A stretch of DNA of 64,000 nt, taken from contig JANQEJ010000222.1 of assembly GCA_028278425.1 (NCBI GenBank), forward strand, positions 1 to 64,000. Direction: 5' to 3'. A model generated the notes under the pieces. That model was given only the letters and a program-made list of their open reading frames with translations. It was not told where the DNA came from and did no database searches. Each line of letters starts with the position of its first letter. The stretch's first letter is position 1. The DNA is from Planctomycetota bacterium (GTDB lineage: Bacteria; Planctomycetota; UBA1135; GCA-002686595). Positions 1-9,863 of this stretch are shown here, one piece after another. A program made the translations under genes and the position numbers.

Positions 1-1
1 G

Positions 2-124
2 TCGCGCACCGGCGGCGACCCGTTCATGGAGCTCGACTTTCTGCTCGGGGAGATCCACCGCGTCAACGAGATGGGCGACGGCGTGGCCGCCGTCGAGGCG
101 GGAGCAGGCGGCGCGGGGGGATAG
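2..124 (+). CDS. C-terminal end of an unidentified protein (partial)
   Basis: An open frame enters from the left edge and ends at TAG 122-124 after 40 codons. The visible tail contains DPFMELDFLLGEIHRVNE, then an Ala/Gly-rich end. Third codon positions are mostly G or C, as in neighbouring genes, so it is probably coding. I do not recognise the family, and no membrane segment or catalytic motif is visible in this piece. A start box and Shine-Dalgarno sequence for the next gene follow about 100 nt later. Confidence 0.5.
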   Translation, partial: SRTGGDPFMELDFLLGEIHRVNEMGDGVAAVEAGAGGAGG

Positions 125-233
125 CCGGGCCCGAAGAGGTCGGCTTCCGCCTACGGAGCTATCCGCATGGAGAGCGCCGCGCGCAGGGCGCACGTTGAGA
201 GCCCCCCGTCCACCTCCGAGAAGGTTGAGACAA

Positions 234-3200
234 ATGAAGCTCCCTCGTTGCGCCCATCCGGCGGGCCTCGCGCTCGCGTTCGCCCTCGTACCGGCCGCTC
301 CGCTTGGCGCCCAGTCCGTGCTCTACGAGCTCCAGGGCGTCCCGGAGGCCGAGGTCGGCTTCGCGGTGAGCGGCGTCGGCGACGTGGACGGCGACGGCGT
401 CCCCGACTTCGTCTCGAGCTCCCCTAACACGTCGCACGGCGGCTTCAGCGGCAGCGCGCGGGTCTTCTCGGGCGCGACCGGAGAGATCCTCGACACCTAC
501 TACGGGAGCCTCACCTTCCAGGACGAGTTCGGCTGGTCGGTCGGCTGGGCCGGCGACGTCGACAACGACGGCCGTGCGGACACGATCGTCGGCGCGCGGC
601 AGGATCTCTACCTCGGCGGGACGCAACCCGGCTACGTGACGATCTTCTCCGGGATCGACGGCACGGTCGCGCGCACGCACCAGGGAGCCCTAGCGGGCGA
701 CGAGTTCGGCTACGCGGTGAGCTGGGCCGGCGACGTCGACGACGACGGCTTCGACGACTACCTGGTCGGGGCCCGGACCGCCAGGGCGCCGAGCCTGGCC
801 CGGACGGGGAGCGTCACCCTCTTCTCGGGGAAGACGGGGTTCGTCCTGGGGGTCGTGTACGGCGACTCCGCGGGCGACAACTTCGGCAACGACGTGGCTT
901 GCGCGGGAGACGCCAACGCCGATGGTTACCTCGACCTCCTGATCGGCTCGCGCCTCGACGACGGCGGAGTCGGGCTGAGCGAGAACGGGAGCGTCTACGT
1001 CGTCTCGGGCGAGTCCATCGTGACCCCGCCTTTCGTGCCGGCCTTCCTGTACGAGGTCGGTGGACAGGAAGGCGGGGACCATCTGGGCGAATCCGTGGAC
1101 GGCGCGGGTGACGTCGACGCGGACGGCCACGACGACTGGATCGCCGGCGCACTCGGCTTCGGCGCGCCCTTCCTCCCCGTCGGCTACGCGGAGGTCCGCT
1201 CCGGGGACGGCGGCTCCCTCATCCACTTCGTCGAAACCGAGATCCAGGACGACCGCTTCGGCTACTCGGTCGCCGGCGGCGAGGACGTGAACGGCGACGG
1301 GTGGCCGGACTTCGCCGTAGGCGCCATCCTGGACGACGAAGGCGGCACGAGCGCGGGCAAGGTGTACGTGTACTCGGGCATCGACGGCGGGTTGCTCTAC
1401 GCGAGCACCGGGGGGCCGTCGCCCAGCGACTGGTTGGGCTACGCCGTGGACCTCGTGCCCGACGTGAAAGGGGACGGGCGCGCCGAGGTGCTCGCCGCCG
1501 CCTCGCAGGTGCTCGCGGACGGCTACGTCCGCGTGCTGAGCTCGGAAGCGGGCCCAGGCGTCGTCCTCGACCAGCAGAAGGTCAGCGCGACCCAGGGCGG
1601 CTTCTCCGGCGGACTCTCCGACGACGACCGCTTTGGCGGGGCGGTCGCCGCGCTCGGCGACCTCGACGGCGACGGCGTGGACGACTTGGCCGTGGGCGCG
1701 TCGGGCACGGATGCCGAACAGGGCTCGGTCTGGATTCTCTTCCTCGACACCGACGGTACGGTGCTCTCGGAAGTCGAGATCGCCGAGGGCCTCGGAGGCT
1801 TCACGGGCGACCTGGACGCCGGAGACTTCTTCGGGAGCGCCCTCGCCGCCGTCGGCGACCTGGACGGCGACAGGGTCACGGACCTCGCCGTCGGAGCTCC
1901 GGGAGATGACGACGACGGGGTGCAGGAAGGTGCGGTCTGGATCCTGTTCCTGAACGCCGATGGAAGCGTCAAGGCGACCCAGAAGATCACGGCGAACGAC
2001 GGCGGCTACGCGCTCTCGACGTCGAGCTTCTTCGGCGTCTCGTTGGCGGGCCTCGGCGACCTCGACAAGGACGGCGTCGAGGATCTGGCCGTCGGGCACG
2101 CGGCGGACATCCCCATCGCCTTCTTCGTCGGAGCCATCCAGGTCCTCTTCCTGAAGCCCGACGGGACGGTGAAGTCCCATCAGACGATCACACAGGGCGC
2201 GGGCGGCTTCGGCGGGACGATCGGCGACTCCGACTTCTTCGCCGCTTCCCTGGCCAACCTGGGAGACCTCGACGGGGACGGAGTGATCGACCTCGCCGTC
2301 GGCGAGATGAACGACAACGACGGGGCACCCCCGACGATCAACCTGCGCGGCGCGGCCTGGGTCCTCTTCCTGAACACGAACGGCACCGTGAAGGGAGAGC
2401 AGAAGATCAGCTCCCTCGCGGGCGACTTCACGGGCTCGCTCGTGGAGGCGGCGCACTTCGGCCAGTCGGTCACCGGACTGGGCGACCTCGACGGCGACGG
2501 CGTGAAGGACCTCGCCGTCGGCAGCAGCGACGACGACGGAGGCGTCGGCCGCGGCGCGGTCTGGGTCCTCTTCCTGCGACCCGACGGCACGGTGGAAACG
2601 CACGTGAAGATCTCCGACGTCTACGGCGGCTTCACCGGCCAACTCGCCGACGGCGACGGCTTCGGTTCCGCCCTGGCGCAGATCCGCGACCTGGACGGCG
2701 ACGGCCTGAAGGAGCTCGTCGTCGGCGCCGGCGGCGACGACGACGGCGCCACGGGCTTCGGCGACGTCGGCGCCCTGTGGGTCCTCTCGCAGAGCGGCGT
2801 TCCCGACTTCACCTTCGGCTCGGGCCTGAACCCCGCCGGCAGCATGGCGGTCCTCTCCGGCGACGCCTCGGTCGGCTCGGACCTCGTCTTCGGCCTCGAC
2901 AACCCGCTCGGCACCCAGACCTCCGGCTCCAACTCGCTACTCGGTGTGTCGGCCTTTCCCGACCCGAGCTTCCCGGCCGGGACACCGCTCCCCGGCTTCG
3001 GCATGAGCGGCCCGGGCGCCGCGGGCGAGCTCTTGATCAGCCTCTTCCCCACGCCGATCCTCCTCGTCGGAACGGCCTGGCTGGGCCCCGGCCTACCGGC
3101 GACGGCGACGCTCTCGATCCCCGCCAACCCAGCCCTCGCGGGCCTCACGATCTACACCCAGGGGATGATCGTCGACGCGCTGGCGACGTTCGGAGTCGGC

Positions 3201-3242
3201 TTCGGTCTGACGGACGCGGCGGAGATCGTGATCCAGCCGTAG
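234..3242 (+). CDS. Secreted FG-GAP (integrin alpha-like) repeat protein
   Basis: A 1002-residue exported protein. I chose ATG 234 because GAGAAGG lies 9 nt upstream and the product then starts with a clean signal peptide (MKLPRCAHPAGLALAF..., cleavage near LGAQS). An upstream TTG at 195 would add 13 Arg-rich residues ahead of the signal. The body is a run of FG-GAP repeats with Ca-binding-like DxDxDGxxD loops (for example GDVDGDGVPDF and GDLDGDGVDDLAVGA). The first half has integrin-style 'AGDVDADG' blades. The second half has repeats beginning QKI...GGFxG and ending VWILFL, the same type as the N-terminus of the large minus-strand protein at 4214-9706. The last ~140 residues form a separate beta-rich module found again at the C-terminus of the sugar dehydrogenase at 31276. 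It is likely a cell-surface or secreted beta-propeller; the ligand is unknown. Confidence 0.9.
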   Translation: MKLPRCAHPAGLALAFALVPAAPLGAQSVLYELQGVPEAEVGFAVSGVGDVDGDGVPDFVSSSPNTSHGGFSGSARVFSGATGEILDTYYGSLTFQDEFGWSVGWAGDVDNDGRADTIVGARQDLYLGGTQPGYVTIFSGIDGTVARTHQGALAGDEFGYAVSWAGDVDDDGFDDYLVGARTARAPSLARTGSVTLFSGKTGFVLGVVYGDSAGDNFGNDVACAGDANADGYLDLLIGSRLDDGGVGLSENGSVYVVSGESIVTPPFVPAFLYEVGGQEGGDHLGESVDGAGDVDADGHDDWIAGALGFGAPFLPVGYAEVRSGDGGSLIHFVETEIQDDRFGYSVAGGEDVNGDGWPDFAVGAILDDEGGTSAGKVYVYSGIDGGLLYASTGGPSPSDWLGYAVDLVPDVKGDGRAEVLAAASQVLADGYVRVLSSEAGPGVVLDQQKVSATQGGFSGGLSDDDRFGGAVAALGDLDGDGVDDLAVGASGTDAEQGSVWILFLDTDGTVLSEVEIAEGLGGFTGDLDAGDFFGSALAAVGDLDGDRVTDLAVGAPGDDDDGVQEGAVWILFLNADGSVKATQKITANDGGYALSTSSFFGVSLAGLGDLDKDGVEDLAVGHAADIPIAFFVGAIQVLFLKPDGTVKSHQTITQGAGGFGGTIGDSDFFAASLANLGDLDGDGVIDLAVGEMNDNDGAPPTINLRGAAWVLFLNTNGTVKGEQKISSLAGDFTGSLVEAAHFGQSVTGLGDLDGDGVKDLAVGSSDDDGGVGRGAVWVLFLRPDGTVETHVKISDVYGGFTGQLADGDGFGSALAQIRDLDGDGLKELVVGAGGDDDGATGFGDVGALWVLSQSGVPDFTFGSGLNPAGSMAVLSGDASVGSDLVFGLDNPLGTQTSGSNSLLGVSAFPDPSFPAGTPLPGFGMSGPGAAGELLISLFPTPILLVGTAWLGPGLPATATLSIPANPALAGLTIYTQGMIVDALATFGVGFGLTDAAEIVIQP

Positions 3243-4172
3243 GTCATCCGAGAGCGGCGCAGAGAGTCCGGTCAAAAAGAACCGTCGGGAGCATGTAGTG
3301 ACCTCGCCTCGCTCCGACGTGTTCACCGCCACAACACGACCGTGGCGCGAATCGTCCCCCAAGTGCGCTTGAGAAGCGTCCGACGCGGAACTCGAGCGCG
3401 CCCCCTCCCTCGAGCTCAGCAGCTCCTCCACTTTCACCTGATCCTTGAGCAGCACGTACGCGCGCGCTTCGAGGATCCTCTTCACCTCCCCCGCCTCCTC
3501 CGTTGCGCTCTCCGGGAAGTTCTTCAACTCCTTCAAGCAGTCCTCCGCCAGCTCCAGCGACAGAAGCGCAGCAGCGCGCGCGAGCGTTTCGAGCGCCGGA
3601 TCCCCCATCGGCTGCAGCGCAGACAAGACCTCCTCCTTCCGCGCCGGGTCGACCACGTGGAAGCTCGCGCGGTCTTCGTACAGGCCGTCGCGTGAGGTGA
3701 CGTTCCAGTAATACCGCTTGCCCACCACCAGATCCTCCGTCGGAGGACCGCTGCGGCCGGAGGATGGTTCGACCTGCTCCCGGAAGATCGGGGAGGGCGT
3801 CTCGTCGTCGTAGAGACGCACCGTGAAGTTGCCCGACACCCGGCCGGGGGGCGGAGCGAAGCGCAGCTCGGGCCGCAGGTCCGTGATCCCCGCCTTCGGG
3901 GAGAGGAGCCGGAACCCCTCGTCGGGACCGCCCCGGTTCTGATCCTGGACGATGGCGAGGCACTTCCTGGCGACCTCCTTGACGTCCGTGGACTCGTTGA
4001 GGAGGCGCGCCGTCTCCTCGTCCACGCCGTGGTCCATGAGGAAGGCGATCCCCTCGTCGTCGATCCCGCCCTCCGTCACCGCGTCGACGACGGCCTGCGC
4101 CGCGTTGGTGGTCGCACCGACCGAGCGCATCCACTTCAGGCGCAGGTACCCGCCGACGGCCAACGCCAGCAC
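3093..4172 (-). CDS. Membrane-anchored protein of unknown function, 3' end uncertain
   Basis: About 359 residues from GTG 4172. The start is followed by a short hydrophobic segment (VLALAVGGYLRLKW) that could anchor the protein; ATG 4130 is a shorter alternative. The middle has a beta-rich part (FRLLSPKAGITDLRPELRF, then GKRYYWNVTSRDG), resembling periplasmic domains that take the form 'P.G.I.D.RP.F...YYW.V'. An alpha-helical stretch follows (ALETLARAAALLSLELAEDC). Coding character fades after about position 3385. The frame then runs on through the end of the convergent gene at 234-3242 as a 150-nt overlap that looks like antisense shadow, so the last ~95 codons may be wrong (possible frameshift). 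It lies 41 nt downstream of the large HYR gene on the same strand. Family not recognised. Confidence 0.6.
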   Translation of the reverse strand: MLALAVGGYLRLKWMRSVGATTNAAQAVVDAVTEGGIDDEGIAFLMDHGVDEETARLLNESTDVKEVARKCLAIVQDQNRGGPDEGFRLLSPKAGITDLRPELRFAPPPGRVSGNFTVRLYDDETPSPIFREQVEPSSGRSGPPTEDLVVGKRYYWNVTSRDGLYEDRASFHVVDPARKEEVLSALQPMGDPALETLARAAALLSLELAEDCLKELKNFPESATEEAGEVKRILEARAYVLLKDQVKVEELLSSREGARSSSASDASQAHLGDDSRHGRVVAVNTSERGEVTTCSRRFFLTGLSAPLSDDLRLDHDLRRVRQTEADSERRQRVDDHPLGVDREAREGWVGGDRERRRRR

Positions 4173-4213
4173 GAGTCGAGCGAGGGTGCGCCGCCGCCCC
4201 CCCTCGAGGTGTC

Positions 4214-7200
4214 TTAGGGCACGAACGTCACCGGCACCGCGTTGCTCGCGAAGAGCTCGCCTCCCGCCGTGATCACGCCGAAGGCGTGGTGGAGGGTGAG
4301 GCCGATGGCACCTGGATCGACGAGGGACGGGACGCTCAGGGTCGCGCTCCCCTGACCCGCGGGGCCGAGGATCCCGAAGGTGTTGACCAGCGGCGGCGTA
4401 CCCGCGGTCGAGATGGTGAAGCTCAAGTACCCGTCGGGGTTGAGCGGGAGGCAGCCGTTGTCGATCGGGATGCCGGGCGCGGTGCCCGTGCCGGAGCCCA
4501 TGACGAGATAGAAGTCGCCGGCGAGCGCCGGTCCCCCGTCCAGCGACCAGTTCTGATCGCCGCCCGTCGAGAGCGCGATGACGTCGGCGTCCGCCGTCAT
4601 CACCGGCGCTCCGCCGAGCACGCGCTGGCCGAAGATCTCGAACTCGTCGTCGACGAGCGCACCGGAGTTGTCGTCCCCCTCCCACGCGACGAGGTACTCG
4701 TCCCCGCCGGGGGAGAAGGCGAGCGCGGGTCGCTGACCCGCGTCCGCGCCCGCGTCGAAGAAGGGGTTGCCGTCCGGCCCCATGTCGCTCAGGCGGACGT
4801 CGTCCGGCCCGACCTCGGCGCCGGTGGCGGCGTCGACCCGCTGACCGAACACCTCGTGCTCGCCGTCGACCTGCGGTGCGGTGTCGTCGTCGGCGTTCCA
4901 GACGACGAAGAACTCGCCGCGCTCGGAGTTGTTCACCGCGCTCGGTGCGTTCGGCGCGTACGCAGCGTCGCCGTCCGGTCCCATCGAGCTGACGCGGAAG
5001 TCGTTCGAGCCGACCGTCGCGCCGGTCCCGTCGAGGAGCTGGCCGAAGATCTCGACCTCCCCGGCTCCGAGCGTGTCGTCGTTCCCGTTCCAGGCGACGA
5101 AGTAGTTGTCGTTGTCCGGATCGTGGGCGGCCGTCGCTTCGAGGGCGTCGAAGCTCGGATCGCCGTCCGGTCCCATGTCGCTCACGCGGAAGTCGTTCGC
5201 GCCGATCTCGTTGCCGGCCGCGTCGAGGAGCTGGCCGAAGATCTCGAGCTCGTCGTCGGCAAGGAGGCCGGAGTCGTCGTCGCCGGTCCAGACCACGAGG
5301 TACTCGTTGCGGATCACGTTGTAGGCGACGCCCACACCTGCCGAGTCGAAGGCGGGGTCGCCGTCCACCGAACCCATGTCGCTCAGGCGGAAGTCGTTGA
5401 CGCCGATCTCGGCGCCGGTGCCGTCGAGCAACTGGCCGAACACTTCGAGCTCGTCGTCGGCCGTGGTCGGCGCGTCGTCCGCGCTCCAGACCACGAGATA
5501 CTCGTTCGCGGTCGAGTTGTAGGCCACCGACGGCGCGAGCGGATTGGAGGTCGTGTCCCCGTCGGGCCCGACGTCGCTGATGCGAAAATCGTCCGCGCCG
5601 AGCTCGGCTCCGGTGGCGCCGTCGAGTCGTTGGCCGAAGATCTCGAACTCGCCGTCGAGCGGAACGGGCGTTCCGCCGTCGGCAAGCCAGACCACCAGGA
5701 ACTCGTTCGCGGCGGAGTTGTAAGCCGCGGCCGGGCTCACGGCGTCGAGGGTGGCGTCGCCGTCGGTGCCCGCGCTGCTGATCCGGAAGTCGCTTCCGAA
5801 CGGCGTGCCCGTCGCGCGGTCCACCAGCCGGCCGTGGATCTCGAGCTCGTCGGCGCTGACCCGGTCGTCCGACCAGACGACCAGATACAGGTCGTCCTGG
5901 GAGTTGTAGGCGACGCCCGCGCCCTCGGCGTCCCTGCCGGCGTCGCCGTCGACCCCGACCTGGCTCACGCGGAAGTCGTTCGGCGTCTTCTCGACGACCG
6001 GCGGGCAGGTTGCGGGGTCGTCGAAGCGCACGACGATTCCGAACGAGCACGTCGACTGGTTGCCCGAGGAGTCGGCGGCGGTGCACTGGACCTGCGTGTA
6101 CCCCGGCGCGAGGAACGTGCCGGAGGCGGGGGCGCAGACGACCAGAGGCGAGGGATCACACAGGTCGGTGGCCTCGACGACGAAGTCGACGATCGTTCCG
6201 GACGGATCCTGCGTGTCGAAGACGAGCACGCCGGTCGGGCAGGCCAGGTCCGGCGGCGTCGTGTCCTCGACGGTCACGTTGAACGCGCACTGCGCCGAGT
6301 TGCCCGAGGCGTCGGTCGCCGTGCAGGTCACGATCGTCGTCCCGAAGGCGAAGGTGCTCCCCGACTCCGGCACGCAGACGACCGACGGGTTCGGGTCGCA
6401 GAGGTCGGTCACCGAGGGTGAGAAGGTCACCACCGCACCGGCCGGGCTCGTGCACTCCTCCGTCAGATCGGCGGGGCACGTGATGTCCGGATCGGTCGTA
6501 TCCTCGACGGTGACGTCGAAGCTGCACATCGCTGAGTTCCCCGAGGAATCCGTCGCCGTGCAGTTCACCGTCGTCGTTCCGGGCGGGAAGGTGCTCCCCG
6601 AAGGCGGGACGCACACGACCGACGGGTTCGTGTCGCAGAGGTCCGTCGCCGAGACCGAGAACACCACCGTCGCGCCCGCGGGGCTGGTGCATTCGGCGGT
6701 CGTGTCCGCCGGACAGGTGACGTCGGGGGGCGTGGTGTCCTCGACGATCACGTCGAATGTGCACTGCGACGAGTTGCCCGACGCGTCCGTCGCCGTGCAC
6801 GTCACCATCGTCGTCCCGAGCGGGAAGGTGCTGCCCGAGGGCGGGACGCACACGATCGACGGGATCGGGTCGCAAGTGTCCGTGGCCGACACCGCGAAAG
6901 TCACGATCGCGCCCAACGGGCTCGTGCACTCCACCGTCGGATCGGCGGGACAGGTGATGTCCGGGGCCGTCGTGTCCTCGACGATCACTTCGAAGGCGCA
7001 CTGCGAGAAGTTGCCCGAGGCGTCCGTCGCCGTGCAGGTCACCATCGTCGTCCCGGGCGGGAACAGGCTGCCCGAGGGCGGGATGCAGACCACCGACGGA
7101 TTCGTGTCGCATGCGTCCGTCGCCGAGACCGAGAAGCTCACCAGCGCGCCGGCGGGGCTCGTGCACTCCGCCGTCGTCTCGCCGGGGCAGGTCACGTCGG

Positions 7201-9706
7201 GCGCCGTCGTGTCCTCGACGATCACGTCGAAGGTGCACTGCGACGAGTTGCCCGAGGCATCCGTCGCCGTACAGGTCACCATCGTCGTCCCGAGCGGGAA
7301 CGTGCTGCCCGAGGGCGGGACGCAAACGATCGACGGGTTCGGGTCGCAGGCGTCCGTCGCCGAGAGCGAGAACGTGACCGTCGCGCCCGCCGGGCTCGTG
7401 CACTCCACCGTCGGATCGGCCGGGCAGGTGATGTCCGGGGCCGTCGTGTCCTCGACGATCACGTCGAAGCTGCACTGGGCCGAGTTGCCCGAGGCATCCG
7501 TCGCCGTGCAGGTCACCATCGTCGTCCCCGGCGGGAACAGGCTGCCGGAAGGCGGCACACACACGACCGACGGGTTGGTGTCGCAGTCGTCCGTCGCCGA
7601 GACCGAAAAGCTGACGAAGGCTCCCGCCGGGCTCGTGCACTCCGCGGTCACCTGGGTCGGGCACGTCACGTCCGGGGCCGTGGTGTCCTCGACGACCACG
7701 TCGAACATGCAGATCGCCGAGTTGCCCGACGCGTCGGTCGCCGTGCAGGTCACCGTCGTCGTGCCGGGCGCGAACAGGCTCCCGGACGGCGGGAAGCAGA
7801 CGACGGAAGGGGTCGGGTCGCAGGTGTCCGTCGCCGAGACCGAGAAGTTGACGATCGCGCCCATCGGGCTCGTGCATTCCTCCGTCACCTCGGCGGGGCA
7901 GTTCATGCTCGGCGCCGTGGTGTCCTCGACGGTCACGTCGAACATGCACATCGCCGAGTTGCCCGAGGCGTCGGTGGCAGTAACCGTCACGGTCGTTGTG
8001 CCGAGCGCGAAGGTGCTCCCCGAAGCCGGAACACTGACGATCGACGGATTCGGATCGCACAGATCGGTCGCCGAGGGCGAGAAGTTGACCACGGCGCCCG
8101 CCGGGCTCGTGCACTCGACGGTGGGATCGGCGGGACACGTCACGTCCGGAGCGACGGTGTCGGTCACGATCACGTCGAACGTGCACATCGACGTGTTGCC
8201 GGAGGCGTCGGTGGCCGTACACGTCACCGTCGTAGTGCCGACCTGGAACGTGCTGCCCGAGGGGGGCACGCACACGACCGAGGGGCTCGGATCGCAAAGA
8301 TCGGTCGCCGACGCGGAGAAGGTCACGACCTCGCCCGCCGGGTTCGTGCACTCGACCATGACGTCGGCGGGACACGTGATGTCGGGCGCCGTGGAGTCCG
8401 CCTCGAGGAAGAGGATGTAGACCGCGCCCGCGTTGCTGTCGCCGTCGTCGTCGTTGCTCGCGCCGACGGCGAGGTCGAGAACGCCGTCGACGTCGAGGTC
8501 GCCGAGCAGCGCGATGGACTCCCCGAACTCGTCGTCGTCGTCGAGCGGGCCGGTGAGGCCGCCTTCGAGCGAGCTGATCTTCTGGTGCGAGCTCACCGTC
8601 CCGTCGCTGTTCAGGTACAGGATCCAGACCGCGCCGCGGTCCGGCCCGCCGTCGCTGTCGCGGATCGCTCCGACCGCGAGGTCCTCCACCCCGTTGCCGT
8701 CGAAGTCACCGAGCGCCGCGAGCGCGCGTCCGAAGAGGTCGTCGAAGTCGAGCGCGCCGGTGAAGCCGCCGTTCGTGCCGTCGATCTTCTGGTGCGAGGC
8801 GACGGTCCCGTCGTCGTTCATGAAGAGGATCCACACCGAGCCTGTGCCCGCGCCCGAGGCGTCCGCCCCGACGGCGATCTCGGTCACGCCGTCGCCGTCC
8901 AGGTCGCCGAGCCCCGCCACGGCGTCCCCGAACTGCCCGTTGGCGATCAGCGTGCCCGTGAAGCCGCCGTCCAGCGAGCTGATCTTCTGCTGCGAGCTGA
9001 CCGTCCCATTCGTGTTGAGGAACAGGACCCAAACCGCGCCGGCGTTCGTGTTTCCGTCGTCGTCGAACTCCGCGCCCACGACGATGTCCCCGACGCTGTC
9101 CCCGTCCAGGTCGCCGATCGAGGCCACGGAGTCGCCGAAGGCGTCATCGCCCCCGAGGCTCCCGACGAAGCCCCCGCTCAGGAGGCTGATCTTCTGGTGC
9201 GATTTGACCGTCCCGTTCGTGTTCAGAAAGAGGATCCACACCGAGCCCGCATTGAAGGCTCCGTCGTCGTCTCCGTCCGCGCCAACGGCCAGGTCCTCGA
9301 CCCCGTCGCCGTCGAGGTCGCCGATGGCCGCGAGCGAGCTCCCGAACCGATCGTCGGCGCCGAGCGTGCCGGTGAACCCGCCGACGGTGTCGCTGATCTT
9401 CTGACGCGTCGCGACGGTTCCGTCGACGTCCATGAAGAGGATCCACACGGCGCCCGCGTTGGAGAAACCGTCGTCGTCGCCGTCCGCTCCGATGGCCAGA
9501 TCCTGGATGCCGTCGTTGTCCAGGTCCCCCACCGGCGCCGCGGCCCAGCCGAAGCGGTCGCCCGCATCCAGGTTCCCGGTGAAGCCGCCGGCGAGCTGAC
9601 TGATCTTCTGCTCGCTCTGGACCTCGCCGGTCGCGCACTGCGCATAGACGGAGGATCCGGCCGGAAGGGCCGCGGCCACCAAGCACAAGGTTGTCTCGCG
9701 GATCAT
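4214..9706 (-). CDS. Giant secreted FG-GAP / HYR-domain surface protein
   Basis: 1830 residues. ATG 9706 is preceded by GGGAG at 6 nt; GTG 9709 directly before it is possible. Order of parts: signal peptide (~23 residues, ending VYAQ); six FG-GAP-like repeats of the form QKIS..GGFTG...GDLDGDG.EDLAVGA...VWILFL; ten HYR (hyalin) repeats of about 79 residues, most with paired Cys in TCP...ECTSPAG and VTCTATDASGN; a linker; about seven repeats of the type DFRVSxMGPDGDP...NEYLVVW..DD...EIFGQ; and a C-terminal module of ~120 residues. HYR domains are Ig-like and often mediate adhesion. The C-terminal module recurs as the N-terminus of the exported protein at 59190. Probably an adhesin or extracellular matrix protein. 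Confidence 0.92.
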   Translation of the reverse strand: MIRETTLCLVAAALPAGSSVYAQCATGEVQSEQKISQLAGGFTGNLDAGDRFGWAAAPVGDLDNDGIQDLAIGADGDDDGFSNAGAVWILFMDVDGTVATRQKISDTVGGFTGTLGADDRFGSSLAAIGDLDGDGVEDLAVGADGDDDGAFNAGSVWILFLNTNGTVKSHQKISLLSGGFVGSLGGDDAFGDSVASIGDLDGDSVGDIVVGAEFDDDGNTNAGAVWVLFLNTNGTVSSQQKISSLDGGFTGTLIANGQFGDAVAGLGDLDGDGVTEIAVGADASGAGTGSVWILFMNDDGTVASHQKIDGTNGGFTGALDFDDLFGRALAALGDFDGNGVEDLAVGAIRDSDGGPDRGAVWILYLNSDGTVSSHQKISSLEGGLTGPLDDDDEFGESIALLGDLDVDGVLDLAVGASNDDDGDSNAGAVYILFLEADSTAPDITCPADVMVECTNPAGEVVTFSASATDLCDPSPSVVCVPPSGSTFQVGTTTVTCTATDASGNTSMCTFDVIVTDTVAPDVTCPADPTVECTSPAGAVVNFSPSATDLCDPNPSIVSVPASGSTFALGTTTVTVTATDASGNSAMCMFDVTVEDTTAPSMNCPAEVTEECTSPMGAIVNFSVSATDTCDPTPSVVCFPPSGSLFAPGTTTVTCTATDASGNSAICMFDVVVEDTTAPDVTCPTQVTAECTSPAGAFVSFSVSATDDCDTNPSVVCVPPSGSLFPPGTTMVTCTATDASGNSAQCSFDVIVEDTTAPDITCPADPTVECTSPAGATVTFSLSATDACDPNPSIVCVPPSGSTFPLGTTMVTCTATDASGNSSQCTFDVIVEDTTAPDVTCPGETTAECTSPAGALVSFSVSATDACDTNPSVVCIPPSGSLFPPGTTMVTCTATDASGNFSQCAFEVIVEDTTAPDITCPADPTVECTSPLGAIVTFAVSATDTCDPIPSIVCVPPSGSTFPLGTTMVTCTATDASGNSSQCTFDVIVEDTTPPDVTCPADTTAECTSPAGATVVFSVSATDLCDTNPSVVCVPPSGSTFPPGTTTVNCTATDSSGNSAMCSFDVTVEDTTDPDITCPADLTEECTSPAGAVVTFSPSVTDLCDPNPSVVCVPESGSTFAFGTTIVTCTATDASGNSAQCAFNVTVEDTTPPDLACPTGVLVFDTQDPSGTIVDFVVEATDLCDPSPLVVCAPASGTFLAPGYTQVQCTAADSSGNQSTCSFGIVVRFDDPATCPPVVEKTPNDFRVSQVGVDGDAGRDAEGAGVAYNSQDDLYLVVWSDDRVSADELEIHGRLVDRATGTPFGSDFRISSAGTDGDATLDAVSPAAAYNSAANEFLVVWLADGGTPVPLDGEFEIFGQRLDGATGAELGADDFRISDVGPDGDTTSNPLAPSVAYNSTANEYLVVWSADDAPTTADDELEVFGQLLDGTGAEIGVNDFRLSDMGSVDGDPAFDSAGVGVAYNVIRNEYLVVWTGDDDSGLLADDELEIFGQLLDAAGNEIGANDFRVSDMGPDGDPSFDALEATAAHDPDNDNYFVAWNGNDDTLGAGEVEIFGQLLDGTGATVGSNDFRVSSMGPDGDAAYAPNAPSAVNNSERGEFFVVWNADDDTAPQVDGEHEVFGQRVDAATGAEVGPDDVRLSDMGPDGNPFFDAGADAGQRPALAFSPGGDEYLVAWEGDDNSGALVDDEFEIFGQRVLGGAPVMTADADVIALSTGGDQNWSLDGGPALAGDFYLVMGSGTGTAPGIPIDNGCLPLNPDGYLSFTISTAGTPPLVNTFGILGPAGQGSATLSVPSLVDPGAIGLTLHHAFGVITAGGELFASNAVPVTFVP
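6003..8396 (-). repeat. Ten tandem HYR-domain repeats, ~237-nt period
   Basis: Within the giant protein, a unit of about 79 codons repeats ten times. The inter-repeat segment GTGTCCTCGACGATCACGTC (plus-strand sense) recurs with few changes at about 6735, 6972, 7210 and 7448. Central copies are more alike than the outer ones, and the tenth is the most divergent (CPTGVLVFDTQDPSG, lacking the usual ECTSP). This pattern suggests expansion by unequal recombination within the array. Confidence 0.85.
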
Positions 9707-9863
9707 CACCTGCTCCCTCTCGGAAGTGCGGACCTTCTCCGCTGGAGTCCGACAAGGACGCGGGCCGGGGCACGAGTCGAAAGTTGGGGGGGCGCGGAGT
9801 CGTGCGGTTCGCTAGGAAGCAGCATATAAGAGGCCGCGCGAACCGGCTAGGTCCCAAAGCGGG

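Noticed and set aside
6003-8396. Regular repeats that could suggest CRISPR
   Set aside because: The ~237-nt period, protein-coding content and absence of short identical repeats with unique spacers exclude it; I saw no CRISPR array or cas gene anywhere in the window.
6060-8420. A 786-codon plus-strand frame with regular repeats
   Set aside because: It is the antisense reading of the HYR array; the periodicity comes from the real repeats on the other strand.
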